Positions 7,894 to 17,700 of a stretch of 64,000 bases of DNA are shown in pieces. Both the position numbers and the translations under genes were made by a program. The stretch is from positions 1 to 64,000 of the forward strand of contig NZ_MUBA01000013.1 in NCBI RefSeq assembly GCF_002154575.1, read 5' to 3'. How positions within the stretch are numbered: position 1 is the stretch's first letter; each line of letters begins with the position of its first letter. The notes under the pieces were generated by a model. That model was not told where the DNA came from and searched no databases. It saw nothing but the letters and a program-made list of their open reading frames with translations. The stretch is from Streptomyces bobili (GTDB lineage Bacteria; Actinomycetota; Actinomycetes; Streptomycetales; Streptomycetaceae).

Positions 7894-9393
7894 TTATGCC
7901 ACGCCGTCCTGTCGGTCGAGCACGCCGGCCAAGGCCTGCTCGAAGCCTGAGGCGCGGGAGGCGTCGGCGGTCGGGTCCTGCTGGCGGACGTCGATGACGT
8001 GTCCGGTCAGCTCGGACAGCAGGACGTCGAGGGAGGTGCGGGCCACAGCCTCCGAGGAGAGCAGGGTGCCGGCCGGCTCCTGGCCGAAGGCCTTGGTGCG
8101 CATGGGCGTGGCGGTGCGCTCCGGGTTGACGCAGTTGACGCGGACGCCGTCGCCCGCCCACTCGTCGGACAGGGCCTGGGTGAGGTTCACCATGGCGGCC
8201 TTGGTCGAGGAGTAGAGGCTGTACTCGGCGCGGCCGCGGGTGTAGCTGCTGGAGGTGTACAGCAGCAGCTGACCCTTGGTCTCGGAGAGGTACTTGTACG
8301 CGGAACGGGCGATCTGCACCGGTGCCAGGTAGTTGACCTTCAGCGCTTCCTCGATGGTCGCGTTGTCGGTCTCGGCGAGCTTGCCGATGCGCAGCACGCC
8401 GGCGGTGTTGACGACGTAGTCGATGCGGCCGGTCTCGGCGTAGGCCTTGGACAGCGCGTCGTCGACCTCCTCCGGGTTCTCCACGTGGGTGTTCGTGGTG
8501 GAGCGGCCGAGGGCGTAGACGGTGGCGCCGTAGGACTCGGCGAGTTCGGCGATGTCCTTGCCGATGCCGTAGGAGCCGCCGAAGACGACGAGTGTCCTGC
8601 CGGTGAGGAGTTCGCGGTAGGCCTCCTCGCTCATCTGCTCGGGCGCGGCGGTGGAGCCGAGCTGGAACAACTTGTCGGCGATGAAGACGTCGACGGGCTG
8701 CGTGACCTTCATGTTGTACTCGTCGCCCGCCACCACGTGGATCGGGACGTCCGGCAGGTAGCGCAGGACGACGGTGCAGTCGTCGGTGGCCTGGAAGTTG
8801 GGGTCGCCCGCCGCGACCTCGTAGGCCCGCCGGATGGTGGAGAGCTTGAAGGCCTGCGGGGTCTGCCCGCGGCGCAGCCGGGAGCGGTCCGGGATCTCGG
8901 TGATGAACTCGCCGTCGTCGCCGTGCGTGCGGGTGACGATGATGGTGTCGGCGGACGGGATGGCGACGTCGACGGCCTGGTAGCGGTCCAGGGCGGCGAC
9001 GCAGTCGTCGATGACGCGCTGCGAGAGCAGGGGGCGTACGGCGTCGTGGAAGAGGACGTTGACGTCCTCTCCCTCGGCCAGGCCCTCGCCGAGGGCGGTG
9101 ATGGCCCGCTCGGTGGTCTCGTTGCGGGTGGTGCCGCCCTCGATGATGCGGGAGACCTTCTTGAACCCGGCCTTGGCCACGATCTTCTCGATGTCCGGCA
9201 CATAGCCCGGCGCCATCAGCACGATGATGTCGTCGATGGAGTCGGCCTGCTCGAAGGTGGTCAGCGTGTGCTCGATGACGGCCTTGCCGGCGATCTTCAG
9301 CAACTGCTTCGGGATCGACAGACCCACCCGCTGGCCGGTGCCACCGGCCAGGATCACTGCGGTGGTACGGGGCTTGGCTATGCGCTGGGACAC
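7894..9393 (-). CDS. Bifunctional polyol-phosphate cytidylyltransferase / SDR reductase (Bcs1/TarI-TarJ-like fusion)
   Basis: A 499-residue fusion. The N-terminal half is an IspD/TarI-type cytidylyltransferase with VILAGGTGQRVG (about residues 13-24), SIPKQLL and NVLFHDAVRPL. The C-terminal half, from about residue 258, is a short-chain dehydrogenase: cofactor loop VVFGGSYGIG (about 266), NTAGVL, and the catalytic YSLYSSTKAAM (Tyr and Lys of YxxxK, about 396). In Haemophilus Bcs1 this arrangement reduces ribulose-5-phosphate to ribitol-5-phosphate and then makes CDP-ribitol, so a CDP-ribitol (or similar CDP-polyol) role is inferred. The start GTG 9393 has GAGGTAGG seven bases upstream; an upstream in-frame extension to 9498 looks non-coding. 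The polymerase gene follows downstream on the same strand, which suggests a supply-and-polymerise pair. Confidence 0.85.
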   Translation of the reverse strand: MSQRIAKPRTTAVILAGGTGQRVGLSIPKQLLKIAGKAVIEHTLTTFEQADSIDDIIVLMAPGYVPDIEKIVAKAGFKKVSRIIEGGTTRNETTERAITALGEGLAEGEDVNVLFHDAVRPLLSQRVIDDCVAALDRYQAVDVAIPSADTIIVTRTHGDDGEFITEIPDRSRLRRGQTPQAFKLSTIRRAYEVAAGDPNFQATDDCTVVLRYLPDVPIHVVAGDEYNMKVTQPVDVFIADKLFQLGSTAAPEQMSEEAYRELLTGRTLVVFGGSYGIGKDIAELAESYGATVYALGRSTTNTHVENPEEVDDALSKAYAETGRIDYVVNTAGVLRIGKLAETDNATIEEALKVNYLAPVQIARSAYKYLSETKGQLLLYTSSSYTRGRAEYSLYSSTKAAMVNLTQALSDEWAGDGVRVNCVNPERTATPMRTKAFGQEPAGTLLSSEAVARTSLDVLLSELTGHVIDVRQQDPTADASRASGFEQALAGVLDRQDGVA

Positions 9394-9850
9394 GGGTGAC
9401 CTACCTCGGGGCGACAGGGACGGGGAAATGCTCCCACTTTCGGTAACCGCGATGCAAGGTGAGCGCCGTTCAGCGCATATGTGAGCGCTACCTGTCATTC
9501 ATCTTGCGGTGCGGGGTGAACCTTACGGCGTGGGTGATTGACCGGACGCGGGTGTACCGTCCTCGGATCATCTCGTTAAATCCTGTGAGTAACCGCACAG
9601 ACGGTAACGGATTGCCGAGAGTGACGGGATTGCGGCTCACCGGCACCGCAGTCGTTCGAGGCGGCATCCCACGGCCGGCGCCGCGAGCGACCCGTACGGC
9701 GCCTGGGCTTGAGCCGCCCGGCCGGTGTGGAGATCTTCACGTCCCGCGCGGTGGGGCCGCACGTGTTCTTCATAGGTATGACGGCGCCGTTGCGGACCGG
9801 CGTGGAATACGGCGCGTCGGGGAGATCACGGCCACGGAATTCCCTATGGG

Positions 9851-9895
9851 GATTCCGCAGATTCCGCAGATTCCGAAGATTCCACAGATTCCGCA
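9851..9895. repeat. 9-bp tandem repeat, five copies
   Basis: Five consecutive copies of GATTCCGCA, the third and fourth each differing by one base (GATTCCGAA, GATTCCACA). The array is non-coding and lies just beyond the phoD terminator, next to the hexamer array at 9927. Confidence 0.9.
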
Positions 9896-9925
9896 GCATC
9901 TCGGTCTCGGCGAGCGTCCCGGTCC

Positions 9926-9972
<47 letters not shown>

Positions 9973-9995
9973 AGCGTCTCGGTCCCGCGAGAGCG

Positions 9996-10033
9996 AGGGG
10001 AGCCCGGGACCCCGACGGGTCCCGGGCTCCCCT
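9996..10033 (-). terminator. Terminator of phoD
   Basis: A perfect 17-bp stem (9996-10012 with 10017-10033, AGGGGAGCCCGGGACCC and its complement) closed by a 4-base loop CGAC, 17 bases after the phoD stop codon. Confidence 0.85.
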
Positions 10034-10049
10034 CTCCCCCAGCGGCGCG

Positions 10050-11657
10050 TCACGCCGGCCGTACGCCGGGCCTGCCGTCGCTCACACGCAGCGTCGCCAG
10101 GGTGCGGGCCGTCGCCTTCGGCTTGCGCACGGTGTCCACGACGCGCACCCGCGCCTCGACGGCGTCGGGGCGGATGTCGAAGAGGTGGTAGCCGCGGTGG
10201 GCGTCGATCAGCTTCCAGTGCGGGTTGTCGCCCTTCAGCGGGTCCCACTGGGCGTGGAAGGCGGCCTGGTCCTGGTCGCCGCCGCTGGAGACCGACGCCC
10301 CGACGAACTCGGCGCCGACGACGGCGGAGGCCGGGTCGGCGAAGTCCTCGCGCAGGTCGCTGACCATGGTGAGGTGCCGGTCGCCGGTGAGCACGACGGG
10401 GTTGCGGACCCGCCGGAACTCGGCCAGCAGGGCGTTGCGTTCGGCTTGGTAGCCGTCCCAGGCGTCGTAGTACCACTTCTTGCCCACGCCGGGCAGCAGG
10501 TCGGTCTCGGCCATCATGATCTGTGAGGCGACGAGGTTCCAGCGGGCGTCCGAGCCGTGCAGCGAGTCGAGCAGCCATCGCTTCTGCTCCGCGCCGAGCA
10601 TGGTGAGCGACGGGTCGTGGGCGCCGGCCTGGCCGGTGGCCTGGTCGCTGCGGTACTGCCGGGTGTCCAGCACGTTGAGCCGCGCCAGCCGGCCGAACCG
10701 GAAGCGGCGGTACATGCGGATGTGGGGTCCGTTCGGGATCGCGGTGGCGCGGACGGGCATGTGCTCGTAGTACGCCTGGTAGGCGGCCGTCAGCCGGTTC
10801 ACGAAGGCGGCGTGCGTCTGCTTGTCGGGGTCCTGCGGGATCTCCCCCGCGAAGTCGTTGTCGACCTCGTGGTCGTCGAAGGTGACCACCCAGGGCACGT
10901 GGGCGTGCATCCGCTGGAGATCGGGGTCGCCGCGGTACTGCGCGTACCGGTTGCGGTACTGCGCCAGGCTGTACGGCTCCCCGCTCCCCTCGTGCCGGCG
11001 CAGCGCCGTCGCCGAGGGCGCCGACTCGTAGATGTAGTCCCCGACGAAGAGGACCACGTCGGGATCCTGCGCGTACATGTCGGCGTACGGCGTGAAGTAG
11101 CCCTGCTGCCAGTTCTGGCAGGAGGCGAGCGCCAGGCGCAGGGGGGTGCGCGAGCTGAGCGGCTGGGGTGCGGTGCGGGTGCGGCCGACGCGGGAGAGCC
11201 GGCCGCCGGCGCGGAAGCGGTACCAGTAGACGCGGCCCGGCCGCAGGCCCCGTACGTCCACGTGAACGCTGTGCCCGTACTCGGGCCGGGCCTGGGCGGT
11301 GCCCCGTCGTACGCCGGTGCGGAACCGTTCGTCCTGCGCGATCTCCCACTCGACCTGGAACACCCGGTCGGGCATCCCGCCGCCGGCCAGCGGCTCGGGG
11401 GCCAGCCGGGTCCACAGCACGACGCCGTCGGGCAGCGGGTCGCCGGAGGCGACGCCGAGGCTGAACACCCCTTCGGGGAGCGGGGCTTCGGCGGCCCGCG
11501 CGGCCCCCGGAAGCCACAACTGGGCGGAGGCGGCGGCACCGACGGCGGCGGCACCCACGGCGAGGAAGCGGCGGCGGCCGGGGGACGCGGATCCGTTCGA
11601 TCCGGCAGGCGTCTGTCCGGCAGGCGTCTGTCCGGTAGGCATCTGTCCAGCAGGCAT
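10050..11657 (-). CDS. phoD: Tat-exported alkaline phosphatase / phosphodiesterase PhoD
   Basis: A 535-residue secreted metallophosphoesterase of the PhoD family, which releases phosphate from monoesters and diesters, including teichoic acids in related enzymes. The ATG at 11657 follows AAGGGAG seven bases upstream; an ATG 18 codons earlier has no such support. A Pro/Gly/Gln-rich stretch (residues 1-26) precedes the twin-arginine signal GRRRFLAVGAAAVGAAASA (27-45). Family motifs are RLALASCQNWQQGYF, VVLFVGDYIYE, VVTFDDHEVDND and VVLTGDRHLTMVSDL, which carry the metal ligands. It should work outside the membrane after folded export. It is monocistronic with its own terminator. I saw no convincing Pho box in the ~100 bases upstream. 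Confidence 0.93.
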   Translation of the reverse strand: MPAGQMPTGQTPAGQTPAGSNGSASPGRRRFLAVGAAAVGAAASAQLWLPGAARAAEAPLPEGVFSLGVASGDPLPDGVVLWTRLAPEPLAGGGMPDRVFQVEWEIAQDERFRTGVRRGTAQARPEYGHSVHVDVRGLRPGRVYWYRFRAGGRLSRVGRTRTAPQPLSSRTPLRLALASCQNWQQGYFTPYADMYAQDPDVVLFVGDYIYESAPSATALRRHEGSGEPYSLAQYRNRYAQYRGDPDLQRMHAHVPWVVTFDDHEVDNDFAGEIPQDPDKQTHAAFVNRLTAAYQAYYEHMPVRATAIPNGPHIRMYRRFRFGRLARLNVLDTRQYRSDQATGQAGAHDPSLTMLGAEQKRWLLDSLHGSDARWNLVASQIMMAETDLLPGVGKKWYYDAWDGYQAERNALLAEFRRVRNPVVLTGDRHLTMVSDLREDFADPASAVVGAEFVGASVSSGGDQDQAAFHAQWDPLKGDNPHWKLIDAHRGYHLFDIRPDAVEARVRVVDTVRKPKATARTLATLRVSDGRPGVRPA

Positions 11658-11768
11658 CGGTGAACTCCCTTGCGTCGCCGGGGACTTCGACACAAGGAAG
11701 GTGGCATGCACACCTGGTCAGGGGACTGAACGGAGAATCTCGCGTTCATGACAAGCAGCGAACCAAAG

Positions 11769-11804
11769 AGAGACCCGCCGCGGCGGATGCCGTGACGGGT
11801 CTCT
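11769..11804 (-). terminator. Terminator of the rplU-rpmA-obg operon
   Basis: AGAGACCCG (11769-11777) pairs with CGGGTCTCT (11796-11804). The stem lies 25 bases beyond the obg stop and is followed on the minus strand by CTTTGGTT. Confidence 0.75.
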
Positions 11805-11829
11805 GTCAGCTCCTTGGGGAGCCGGCGGC

Positions 11830-13266
11830 TCAGAAGGGCTCGAAGCCCTCGAACTCCTGGGTCGCCTCGTCGCGTTCGGCCTGGCGGTCGCGGCGGCGCG
11901 TGGTGGCGGGCCGCGGGGCCTCGAAGCGGTGGTCCTCGCCTCGGCGGCCGAGCATCTCGGCGCCGGCCGTCACGGTCGGCTCCCAGTCGAAGACGACCGC
12001 GTTGTCCTCGGGGCCGATGGCGACGCCGTCACCGTTGCGGGCGCCCGCCTTCATCAGCTCCTGCTCGACACCGAGCCGGTTGAGGCGGTCGGCGAGGTAG
12101 CCGACGGCCTCGTCGTTGTTGAAGTCGGTCTGGCGGACCCAGCGCTCGGGCTTCTCGCCGCGGACCCGGAAGAGACCGTCCTCCTCCCGCGTGACGGTGA
12201 AGCCCGAGTCGTCCACGGCCTTGGGCCGGATCACGATCCGCGTGGCCTCTTCCTTGGGCTTGGCGGCGCGCGCCTTGGCGATGATGTCGGCGAGCGCGAA
12301 CGACAGCTCCTTGAGCCCCATGTGCGCCACCGCGGACACCTCGAAGACGCGGTAACCGCGCGCCTCCAGATCCGGCCGCACCATCTCCGCGAGGTCCTTG
12401 CCGTCCGGTACGTCGATCTTGTTCAGGACGACGACACGCGGACGGTTGCCGAGGCCGCCGTACTGCCGCAGCTCCTCCTCGATGGTGTCGAGGTCGGAGA
12501 GGGGGTCGCGCTCGGACTCCAGGGTCGCCGTGTCCAGGACGTGCACGAGGACGCTGCACCGCTCGACGTGGCGCAGGAACTCCAGGCCGAGGCCCTTGCC
12601 CTGGCTGGCGCCCGGGATGAGACCCGGCACGTCGGCGATGGTGTAGACGGTCGAGCCGGCGGTGACGACACCGAGGTTCGGGACCAGGGTGGTGAACGGG
12701 TAGTCGGCGATCTTCGGCTTGGCCGCAGAGAGCACCGAGATCAGCGACGACTTCCCGGCGCTCGGGTAGCCGACCAGCGCCACGTCGGCGACGGTCTTCA
12801 GCTCCAGCACGATCTCGTGCGCGTCGCCGGGCACACCGAGCAGCGCGAAGCCGGGCGCCTTGCGGCGGGCCGAGGCCAGCGCCGCGTTGCCGAGACCGCC
12901 GCGACCGCCCTGGGCGGCGACGAAGGAGGTGCCGTGGCCGACCAGGTCGGCGAGGACGTTGCCCGCCCTGTCGAGAACGACGGTGCCGTCCGGCACGGGC
13001 AGGACCAGGTCCTGGCCGTCCTTGCCGGAGCGGTTGCCGCCCTCACCGGGCTTGCCGCTGGTGGCCTTGCGGTGCGGGGAGTGGTGGTAGTCGAGCAGCG
13101 TGGTCACTGACTGGTCCACGGTGAGGATGACATCCCCGCCGCGGCCGCCGTTGCCGCCGTCCGGGCCGCCGAGCGGCTTGAACTTCTCACGGTGGACGGA
13201 GGCACAGCCGTGGCCTCCGCTACCCGCGGCGACGTGCAGCTCGACGCGGTCCACGAAGGTGGTCAT
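11830..13266 (-). CDS. obg: GTPase Obg/CgtA
   Basis: A ribosome-associated GTPase for 50S assembly and, in Streptomyces, for the onset of aerial growth. The 478 residues contain the glycine-rich Obg domain (about 1-160, with [17 protein letters not shown] repeats), the G domain with P-loop GYPSAGKSS (about 165-173), DVPGLIPGA (G3) and VVLNKIDVP (G4, about 282), and the C-terminal OCT domain found in Gram-positive Obg (about 350-430), ending in an acidic/Arg-rich tail. ATG 13266 has GGAGG eight bases upstream. It is the last gene of the L21-L27-Obg operon, separated from rpmA by a structured element. Confidence 0.96.
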   Translation of the reverse strand: MTTFVDRVELHVAAGSGGHGCASVHREKFKPLGGPDGGNGGRGGDVILTVDQSVTTLLDYHHSPHRKATSGKPGEGGNRSGKDGQDLVLPVPDGTVVLDRAGNVLADLVGHGTSFVAAQGGRGGLGNAALASARRKAPGFALLGVPGDAHEIVLELKTVADVALVGYPSAGKSSLISVLSAAKPKIADYPFTTLVPNLGVVTAGSTVYTIADVPGLIPGASQGKGLGLEFLRHVERCSVLVHVLDTATLESERDPLSDLDTIEEELRQYGGLGNRPRVVVLNKIDVPDGKDLAEMVRPDLEARGYRVFEVSAVAHMGLKELSFALADIIAKARAAKPKEEATRIVIRPKAVDDSGFTVTREEDGLFRVRGEKPERWVRQTDFNNDEAVGYLADRLNRLGVEQELMKAGARNGDGVAIGPEDNAVVFDWEPTVTAGAEMLGRRGEDHRFEAPRPATTRRRDRQAERDEATQEFEGFEPF

Positions 13267-13325
13267 GGTTGGTGCCTCCAGTGATGTACGTGATGTACGG
13301 GTGTTACCTGTGCTAACACGCGAAA

Positions 13326-13363
13326 GGCGGACCCGCCTTCCCGAAAGGGAAGTGAGGTCCGCC
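13326..13363 (-). promoter_or_regulatory. Nested hairpin between rpmA and obg
   Basis: The outer stem GGCGGACC (13326-13333) pairs with 13356-13363. Inside it CTTCCC (13337-13342) pairs with GGGAAG (13347-13352) around a GAAA/TTTC tetraloop. There is no clean T-run after it, so it is more likely an attenuator, partial terminator or RNase processing site that sets obg dose relative to the ribosomal proteins than a full terminator. Confidence 0.55.
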
Positions 13364-13391
13364 TCGCGAAGCGTTCCCGGTAAGCCTGAGA

Positions 13392-13646
13392 TCAGGCGAC
13401 CGGAACGATGTTCACGACCTTGCGGCCGCGGAACGTACCGAACTCCACCGCACCGGGCAGGAGCGCGAACAGCGTGTCGTCGCCGCCGCGGCCGACGCCG
13501 GAGCCGGGGTGGAAGTGGGTGCCGCGCTGGCGGACCAGGATCTCACCCGCGTTGACGACCTGACCGCCGAAGCGCTTCACGCCGAGCCGCTGGGCATTGG
13601 AGTCGCGACCGTTCCGGGTGGACGATGCGCCCTTCTTGTGTGCCAT
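13392..13646 (-). CDS. rpmA: 50S ribosomal protein L27
   Basis: An 84-residue L27 starting [16 protein letters not shown], the conserved N-terminus that reaches the peptidyl-transferase centre, with [20 protein letters not shown] in the middle. It starts at ATG 13646 with GAGGAG immediately upstream. It follows rplU by 14 bases in the usual rplU-rpmA-obg order. Unlike L27 in Firmicutes, it has no N-terminal pro-peptide. Confidence 0.98.
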   Translation of the reverse strand: MAHKKGASSTRNGRDSNAQRLGVKRFGGQVVNAGEILVRQRGTHFHPGSGVGRGGDDTLFALLPGAVEFGTFRGRKVVNIVPVA

Positions 13647-13660
13647 GTCTCCTCAGTCCC

Positions 13661-13981
13661 TTACTTCGCAGCCGCGGGGATCTCAGTGACCTTGATCGCC
13701 GTGTACTGCTGGCGGTGGCCCTGACGACGGCGGTAACCGGTCTTGTTCTTGTAGCGAAGGATGTCGATCTTGACGCCCTTGTGGTGATCCACGACCTCGG
13801 CCTGGACCTTGATGCCGGCCAGCACCCACGGGTCGCTGGTCACAGCCTCGCCGTCGACCACGAGCAGGGTCGAGAGCTCGACCGTGTCGCCAACCTTGGC
13901 AGTGGAAATCTTGTCAACCTCAACGATGTCGCCGACAGCAACCTTGTGCTGGCGACCACCGCTGCGCACGATGGCGTACAC
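13661..13981 (-). CDS. rplU: 50S ribosomal protein L21
   Basis: L21 of 106 residues starting at GTG 13981 ([18 protein letters not shown]), the length and first residues expected for the family. The open frame continues upstream but encodes nothing L21-like. The C-terminal part, [20 protein letters not shown], is the rRNA-binding signature. It is the first gene of the operon; the ~150-base leader back to the promoter at 14134-14162 has room for autoregulation, although I could not identify a defined L21 leader structure. Confidence 0.97.
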   Translation of the reverse strand: MYAIVRSGGRQHKVAVGDIVEVDKISTAKVGDTVELSTLLVVDGEAVTSDPWVLAGIKVQAEVVDHHKGVKIDILRYKNKTGYRRRQGHRQQYTAIKVTEIPAAAK

Positions 13982-14133
13982 GCGGGTCTCTCTTTCGCTC
14001 GGAGAACGGCACCCCCGCAGGCCAGCCACCCGGGCAGGAAACACGGGCGACCTCTCCCGGCCACCGGCAGACCGGCGTCCGGAAGGAAGAGGTTTACGGG
14101 GATGTGGCGTGCCACTCGACACGCCGACGGTCA

Positions 14134-14162
14134 AGGTTACGGGGCCCGGCTTGAGGGGTCAA
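14134..14162 (-). promoter_or_regulatory. Sigma-70-type promoter of rplU-rpmA-obg
   Basis: On the minus strand TTGACC (14162-14157) is followed after exactly 17 bases by TAACCT (14139-14134), a good match to the vegetative HrdB consensus. It points at rplU with a leader of about 145 bases. The core promoter seems intact right at the edge of the accessory region. Confidence 0.65.
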
Positions 14163-14172
14163 ACCGGGCCCC
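14141..14172 (-). terminator. Hairpin after the SUKH gene, overlapping the rplU promoter spacer
   Basis: GGGGCCCGG (14141-14149) pairs with CCGGGCCCC (14164-14172), loop 14 bases, about 36 bases after the immunity-gene stop. It may end toxin-cassette transcription. It physically overlaps the -35/-10 spacer of the rplU promoter. Confidence 0.5.
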
Positions 14173-14207
14173 GGTCCTCAGCCTGCTGGAGCAGGCAGCT
14201 CAACCGC

Positions 14208-14654
14208 TCAGTCGAGGAGCGGCTCCGGAGCGATTCCGAGAATCAGGCACTCCAACCCCGCCCGATCCTCCGCGAAGCGGCTCAACGTGTCGACGACCTG
14301 GTAGAGCATGCCCTTCTCGTCGATGCCGAGAAAACCTCCCCGGCCTTCGTCGAACTCCCCGACCGGAAAGATGTTCTCTCCGCTCTCGTCGCTCCACTCG
14401 GCGAACCGTCCCTCTTCCCCCAGACACAGCAGAGGGTCGAGGTCGAACGGCTGACGAGCCATCGAGATGCCGGTGCCCGCGTGTGGGAAGGACAGTCCAC
14501 CGAACTCCGCGAGGAACCGGCGGGCCCTCTCGTGCATGGTGACCTCTCCGGAGGCCTCCAGACGGCTCTGCCACTCGCTGGTCGAAACCCGCCTGCCGGG
14601 CCGCCATCCGACGGCTGACAGGGCGCGCTCGATCTCTTCCGTCAGGTTCTCCAT
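14208..14654 (-). CDS. SUKH-3 family immunity protein
   Basis: A 148-residue cytosolic protein of the SUKH superfamily (SMI1/KNR4-like), a large immunity family that binds polymorphic-toxin nuclease and deaminase tips. It shows the SUKH-3 pattern: GWRPGRRVSTSEWQSRL near residue 16, FLAEFGGLSFP near 47, and FPVGEFDEGRGGFLGIDEKG near 95. It follows the RHS deaminase-tip gene by 71 bases on the same strand, so it is assigned as the cognate antidote. No signal peptide is present, as expected for protection of the producer's cytosol. Family assignment is firm; the pairing is by position. Confidence 0.85.
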   Translation of the reverse strand: MENLTEEIERALSAVGWRPGRRVSTSEWQSRLEASGEVTMHERARRFLAEFGGLSFPHAGTGISMARQPFDLDPLLCLGEEGRFAEWSDESGENIFPVGEFDEGRGGFLGIDEKGMLYQVVDTLSRFAEDRAGLECLILGIAPEPLLD

Positions 14655-14725
14655 CTTCTCCGCCGTCCTCGGCCCGATCCGGAATCGTGCCTCACCATTT
14701 CCTCCTCACCGGTCTCGTGTCTCCC

Positions 14726-17700
14726 TCACGTCACGAAGTCGATGTCGAAGTGCTCCACCAAGGCAGCACAGCTGTTGCACGGGCCGATGGGCATTCCGTG
14801 CTTCTCGTGGTTCACGTCGTTGCGGATCGTCACCGCCGCGCCTCTGGCCCCGGTGGGACTCTTGCCGGCGAACAGCGCCTGCGACACACACACCACGAGT
14901 CCGCACTGACCGTGTCCCTTGCCCCTGGTGGCGTGCGAGGCCATCGTGTTCAGGACAGACTGCACGGCGGGGTGCACCCGCACCTTGGCGCCGCGGATGC
15001 TGGTACTGGCCATGACCGTACCGTCCGACAGCTGGATCCCTTCCGAGACAGCCGGCCGTTCCTTGTTCTTCTTGATCTGCGACGCCTCGTCCGCCACGGA
15101 CTGCACCGCGTCCATGAGCGGGTCGGAATCACCGTCGTTCTCACCGCAATTGTGCACCAGCAGGGAGACGCCTCCCGCGTACACGTAGTACGTGTGCACG
15201 TCCTCGACGGTCAGGTCGTGCGTGCGCTGCCGCTTGTCGAACGCGCTGACGGCCGTAAGGGTGACCGGGCTGCCGTCCACCGTGTGCAGCCGCATACCCG
15301 GCTCAAGGTCGCCGGCCTCGATCCAGGCCTGCTCGGAGTCCACCCAGAACGGATGTGTCGTGGTGGAGACCAGGTCCTCGGACGTGCCGGACCGGTCCTC
15401 GACGGTCAGGTCGACAAAGTGCTTGTCGTCCTCGGTGACGATCGTGCCCACGACTTCGCGCACCGTCGTCTTCCCCGTGACCGGGTCCGTGACGGTGATC
15501 TTGTCGCCGAGCTTCACCTTCTCGATCGGCTCGGTCTCGCCGTTGGCGAGCAGCACCTTCGTGCCGGGCAGGAAGCTGTGCTTCCCGCTGACCGGGCAGG
15601 AGCCGCCCTCCTCGTTCTTCTTCCGCTTCTTGAGGGCCTCGGCAGCCTTCTTCCTGGCGTCCTTGAGCTTGTCTCCCGCCCTGGCCAGCCCGGCCTGGGC
15701 CTTGCCCACCGCCTTGCTGGACTTCCACAGGTCCTTGGCTCCGCCGATCAGGTCGCCGACCAGACCGGTCACCTTCTTGGCGAGTTTGATGCCCTTGGCC
15801 CAGTTCCACGGTGCCCCGTACTTGGCGAGGATCTTGCCCGCGAGGCCGCCTGCGAAGCTGCCCGCGATGTTGAGCAGGGTCTCGCCGCAGGCGCCGACGT
15901 CACCGGTGGAGATGCAGTCCAGGGCCGCGTCGACCCCGAGGATGTCCCGCGCGATCTTGACCAGGGCCTTGCCCGCGGACTTGATGCGCTGCTTGGCCGC
16001 GGACTGCTGTCCCTGTGCCTGCGTGACGTTCCAGGACGCCTTGTCGTAGTCCGACTGCGCCTCTTCCTCCTTGGTCTTCGGGAAGTACGGCTGGCCACCT
16101 CGGCACTCGATCAGACCCTCCCGGCACTCCGGGATGATCATGCCGCTGGGGTCGGCGTGCGTGACCGGGGAGTTGTTTGCGTACGCGTAGCCGTTGATCT
16201 GCTGTGGCTGCGTCACGTCGATGACCGGATCGGCTGATATGAACTTGCCGATCTGGGCGTCGTACTCCCGTGCTCCCAGATGTGTGAGCCCTGTCGAGGA
16301 GTCGATCGTGCCTCCGACGAAGCCCTTCTCCCCCGGCCAGGTTCCGGTCTTCTCGCCGCGGTCGACACCGTAGGGGTCGAAACGCCGCTGGGACAGGGTT
16401 CCGGTCGCGGCGTCGATGGCGAGTTCGCCGGTGCCGTGGTGATCGGATCCAAGGAAGTAGACCTTGCCGGCGGTACGCACCGCGACGGTCTGGTCCAGGT
16501 AGGTGTAGTAGCGGGTGGCTTCCGTCTTCGTACCGTCGGCGGAGAGCTTGAGCTCGGTGCCGGGCAGGTAGACGGTCGTGCCGGAGGGGTCCTTGCGCAG
16601 TACCCGCGTGCCGGTCGGATCGTAGAGGTAGCTGGTCTTCGAACCGCTCGCTTCGGTGGCCTCCGTGAGCTGACCGGAGTCGTTCCAGTTGAGGACCTGG
16701 GCGTTGCCGCCGATGGTGCGCTTGGTGGTGTTGCCCGCGTCGTCGTACTCGTACGACGACTGCCTGTCCCCGGTCGGGGTCTTTTCGACGACCTTGGTGA
16801 CCTGGTGCGGTCCATCGCCCAGGGCGCCCGCGCCGCCGTACTCGTAGCTGCGGGTGATGTTCTTCGCCGCGTCCAGCCCTGTGTCGTGGTTGATCTCGGA
16901 GACACGGTTGCCGATGGCGTCGGTCTCGTACGACTTCCAGTAGGGGGCCGGACCGCCGAGGGAGGTCGCCCCGGCGGCGGAGTCACAGGCCGTCGGGCCG
17001 GTGCCCTCCACCGGGATGGCGGAGCCGCGAGTGCCCATGCCGGCCGCGCTCGTCGCGGTGGCCCCGGGCGTCCAGGCGTCCTTCAGCCGCTGACGGGTGT
17101 CGTAGGCGAAGCACTGCACGTCCGGCGAGGCGGAGTTCGCGGTGTCCGCGATGGACAGGACGTTGCCGGCCTGGTCGTAGGAGTACCTGGAGTCCTTGGC
17201 CGGTGCGGTCCCGCCATAGACGTCGACCACCGAGCGGGTCAGCCGGTTGGTGCCCTTCTCGTAGTTGTAGGTCTGCCACACCTTCTTGCCGCTGCCCGTG
17301 GACAGCTCCATCTGCTGGACCTGGCTGACCCCGGAGTAGACGGTGTTGGTGACGTAGGAGTCACTGCCCGTCATCGTCATCGGCCGCTGGAGCGAGTCGT
17401 ACGTGTAGGTGACCGCCTCCGCAGGCAGATCACCGATGGCGGGCAGGCCGCTGCTCTGGACCGATCCGTCCCGGTTGTACGACGTGGTGAAGACGTGCGT
17501 GCCGGCCAGTGACCCCTGCGACGCGGGGATCTGGTAAGCGGTCTTCAGCGGCTGGTAGAAGTCGTCCACCGACTGGACCGCGACGGCGAAATATTCCGTC
17601 GGCGAGACGTAGCTCAGGTAGCCGTAGGCCAGGCCCAGCCACCCCGCCTTGTCGTACTTGGTCTCCGTCAGTTTGGTACCGGTGTTCGGGTCGCCCTGCC

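Noticed and set aside
9576..9899. Small minus-strand frame with Asn-Leu-Arg repeats
   Set aside because: The repeat is the translated 9-mer array, and the rest has no coding character.
11658..11760. Pho box upstream of phoD
   Set aside because: GTTCA-like pieces occur (for example CCGTTCAGTCCCC), but not the two 11-base direct repeats that a PhoP site needs.
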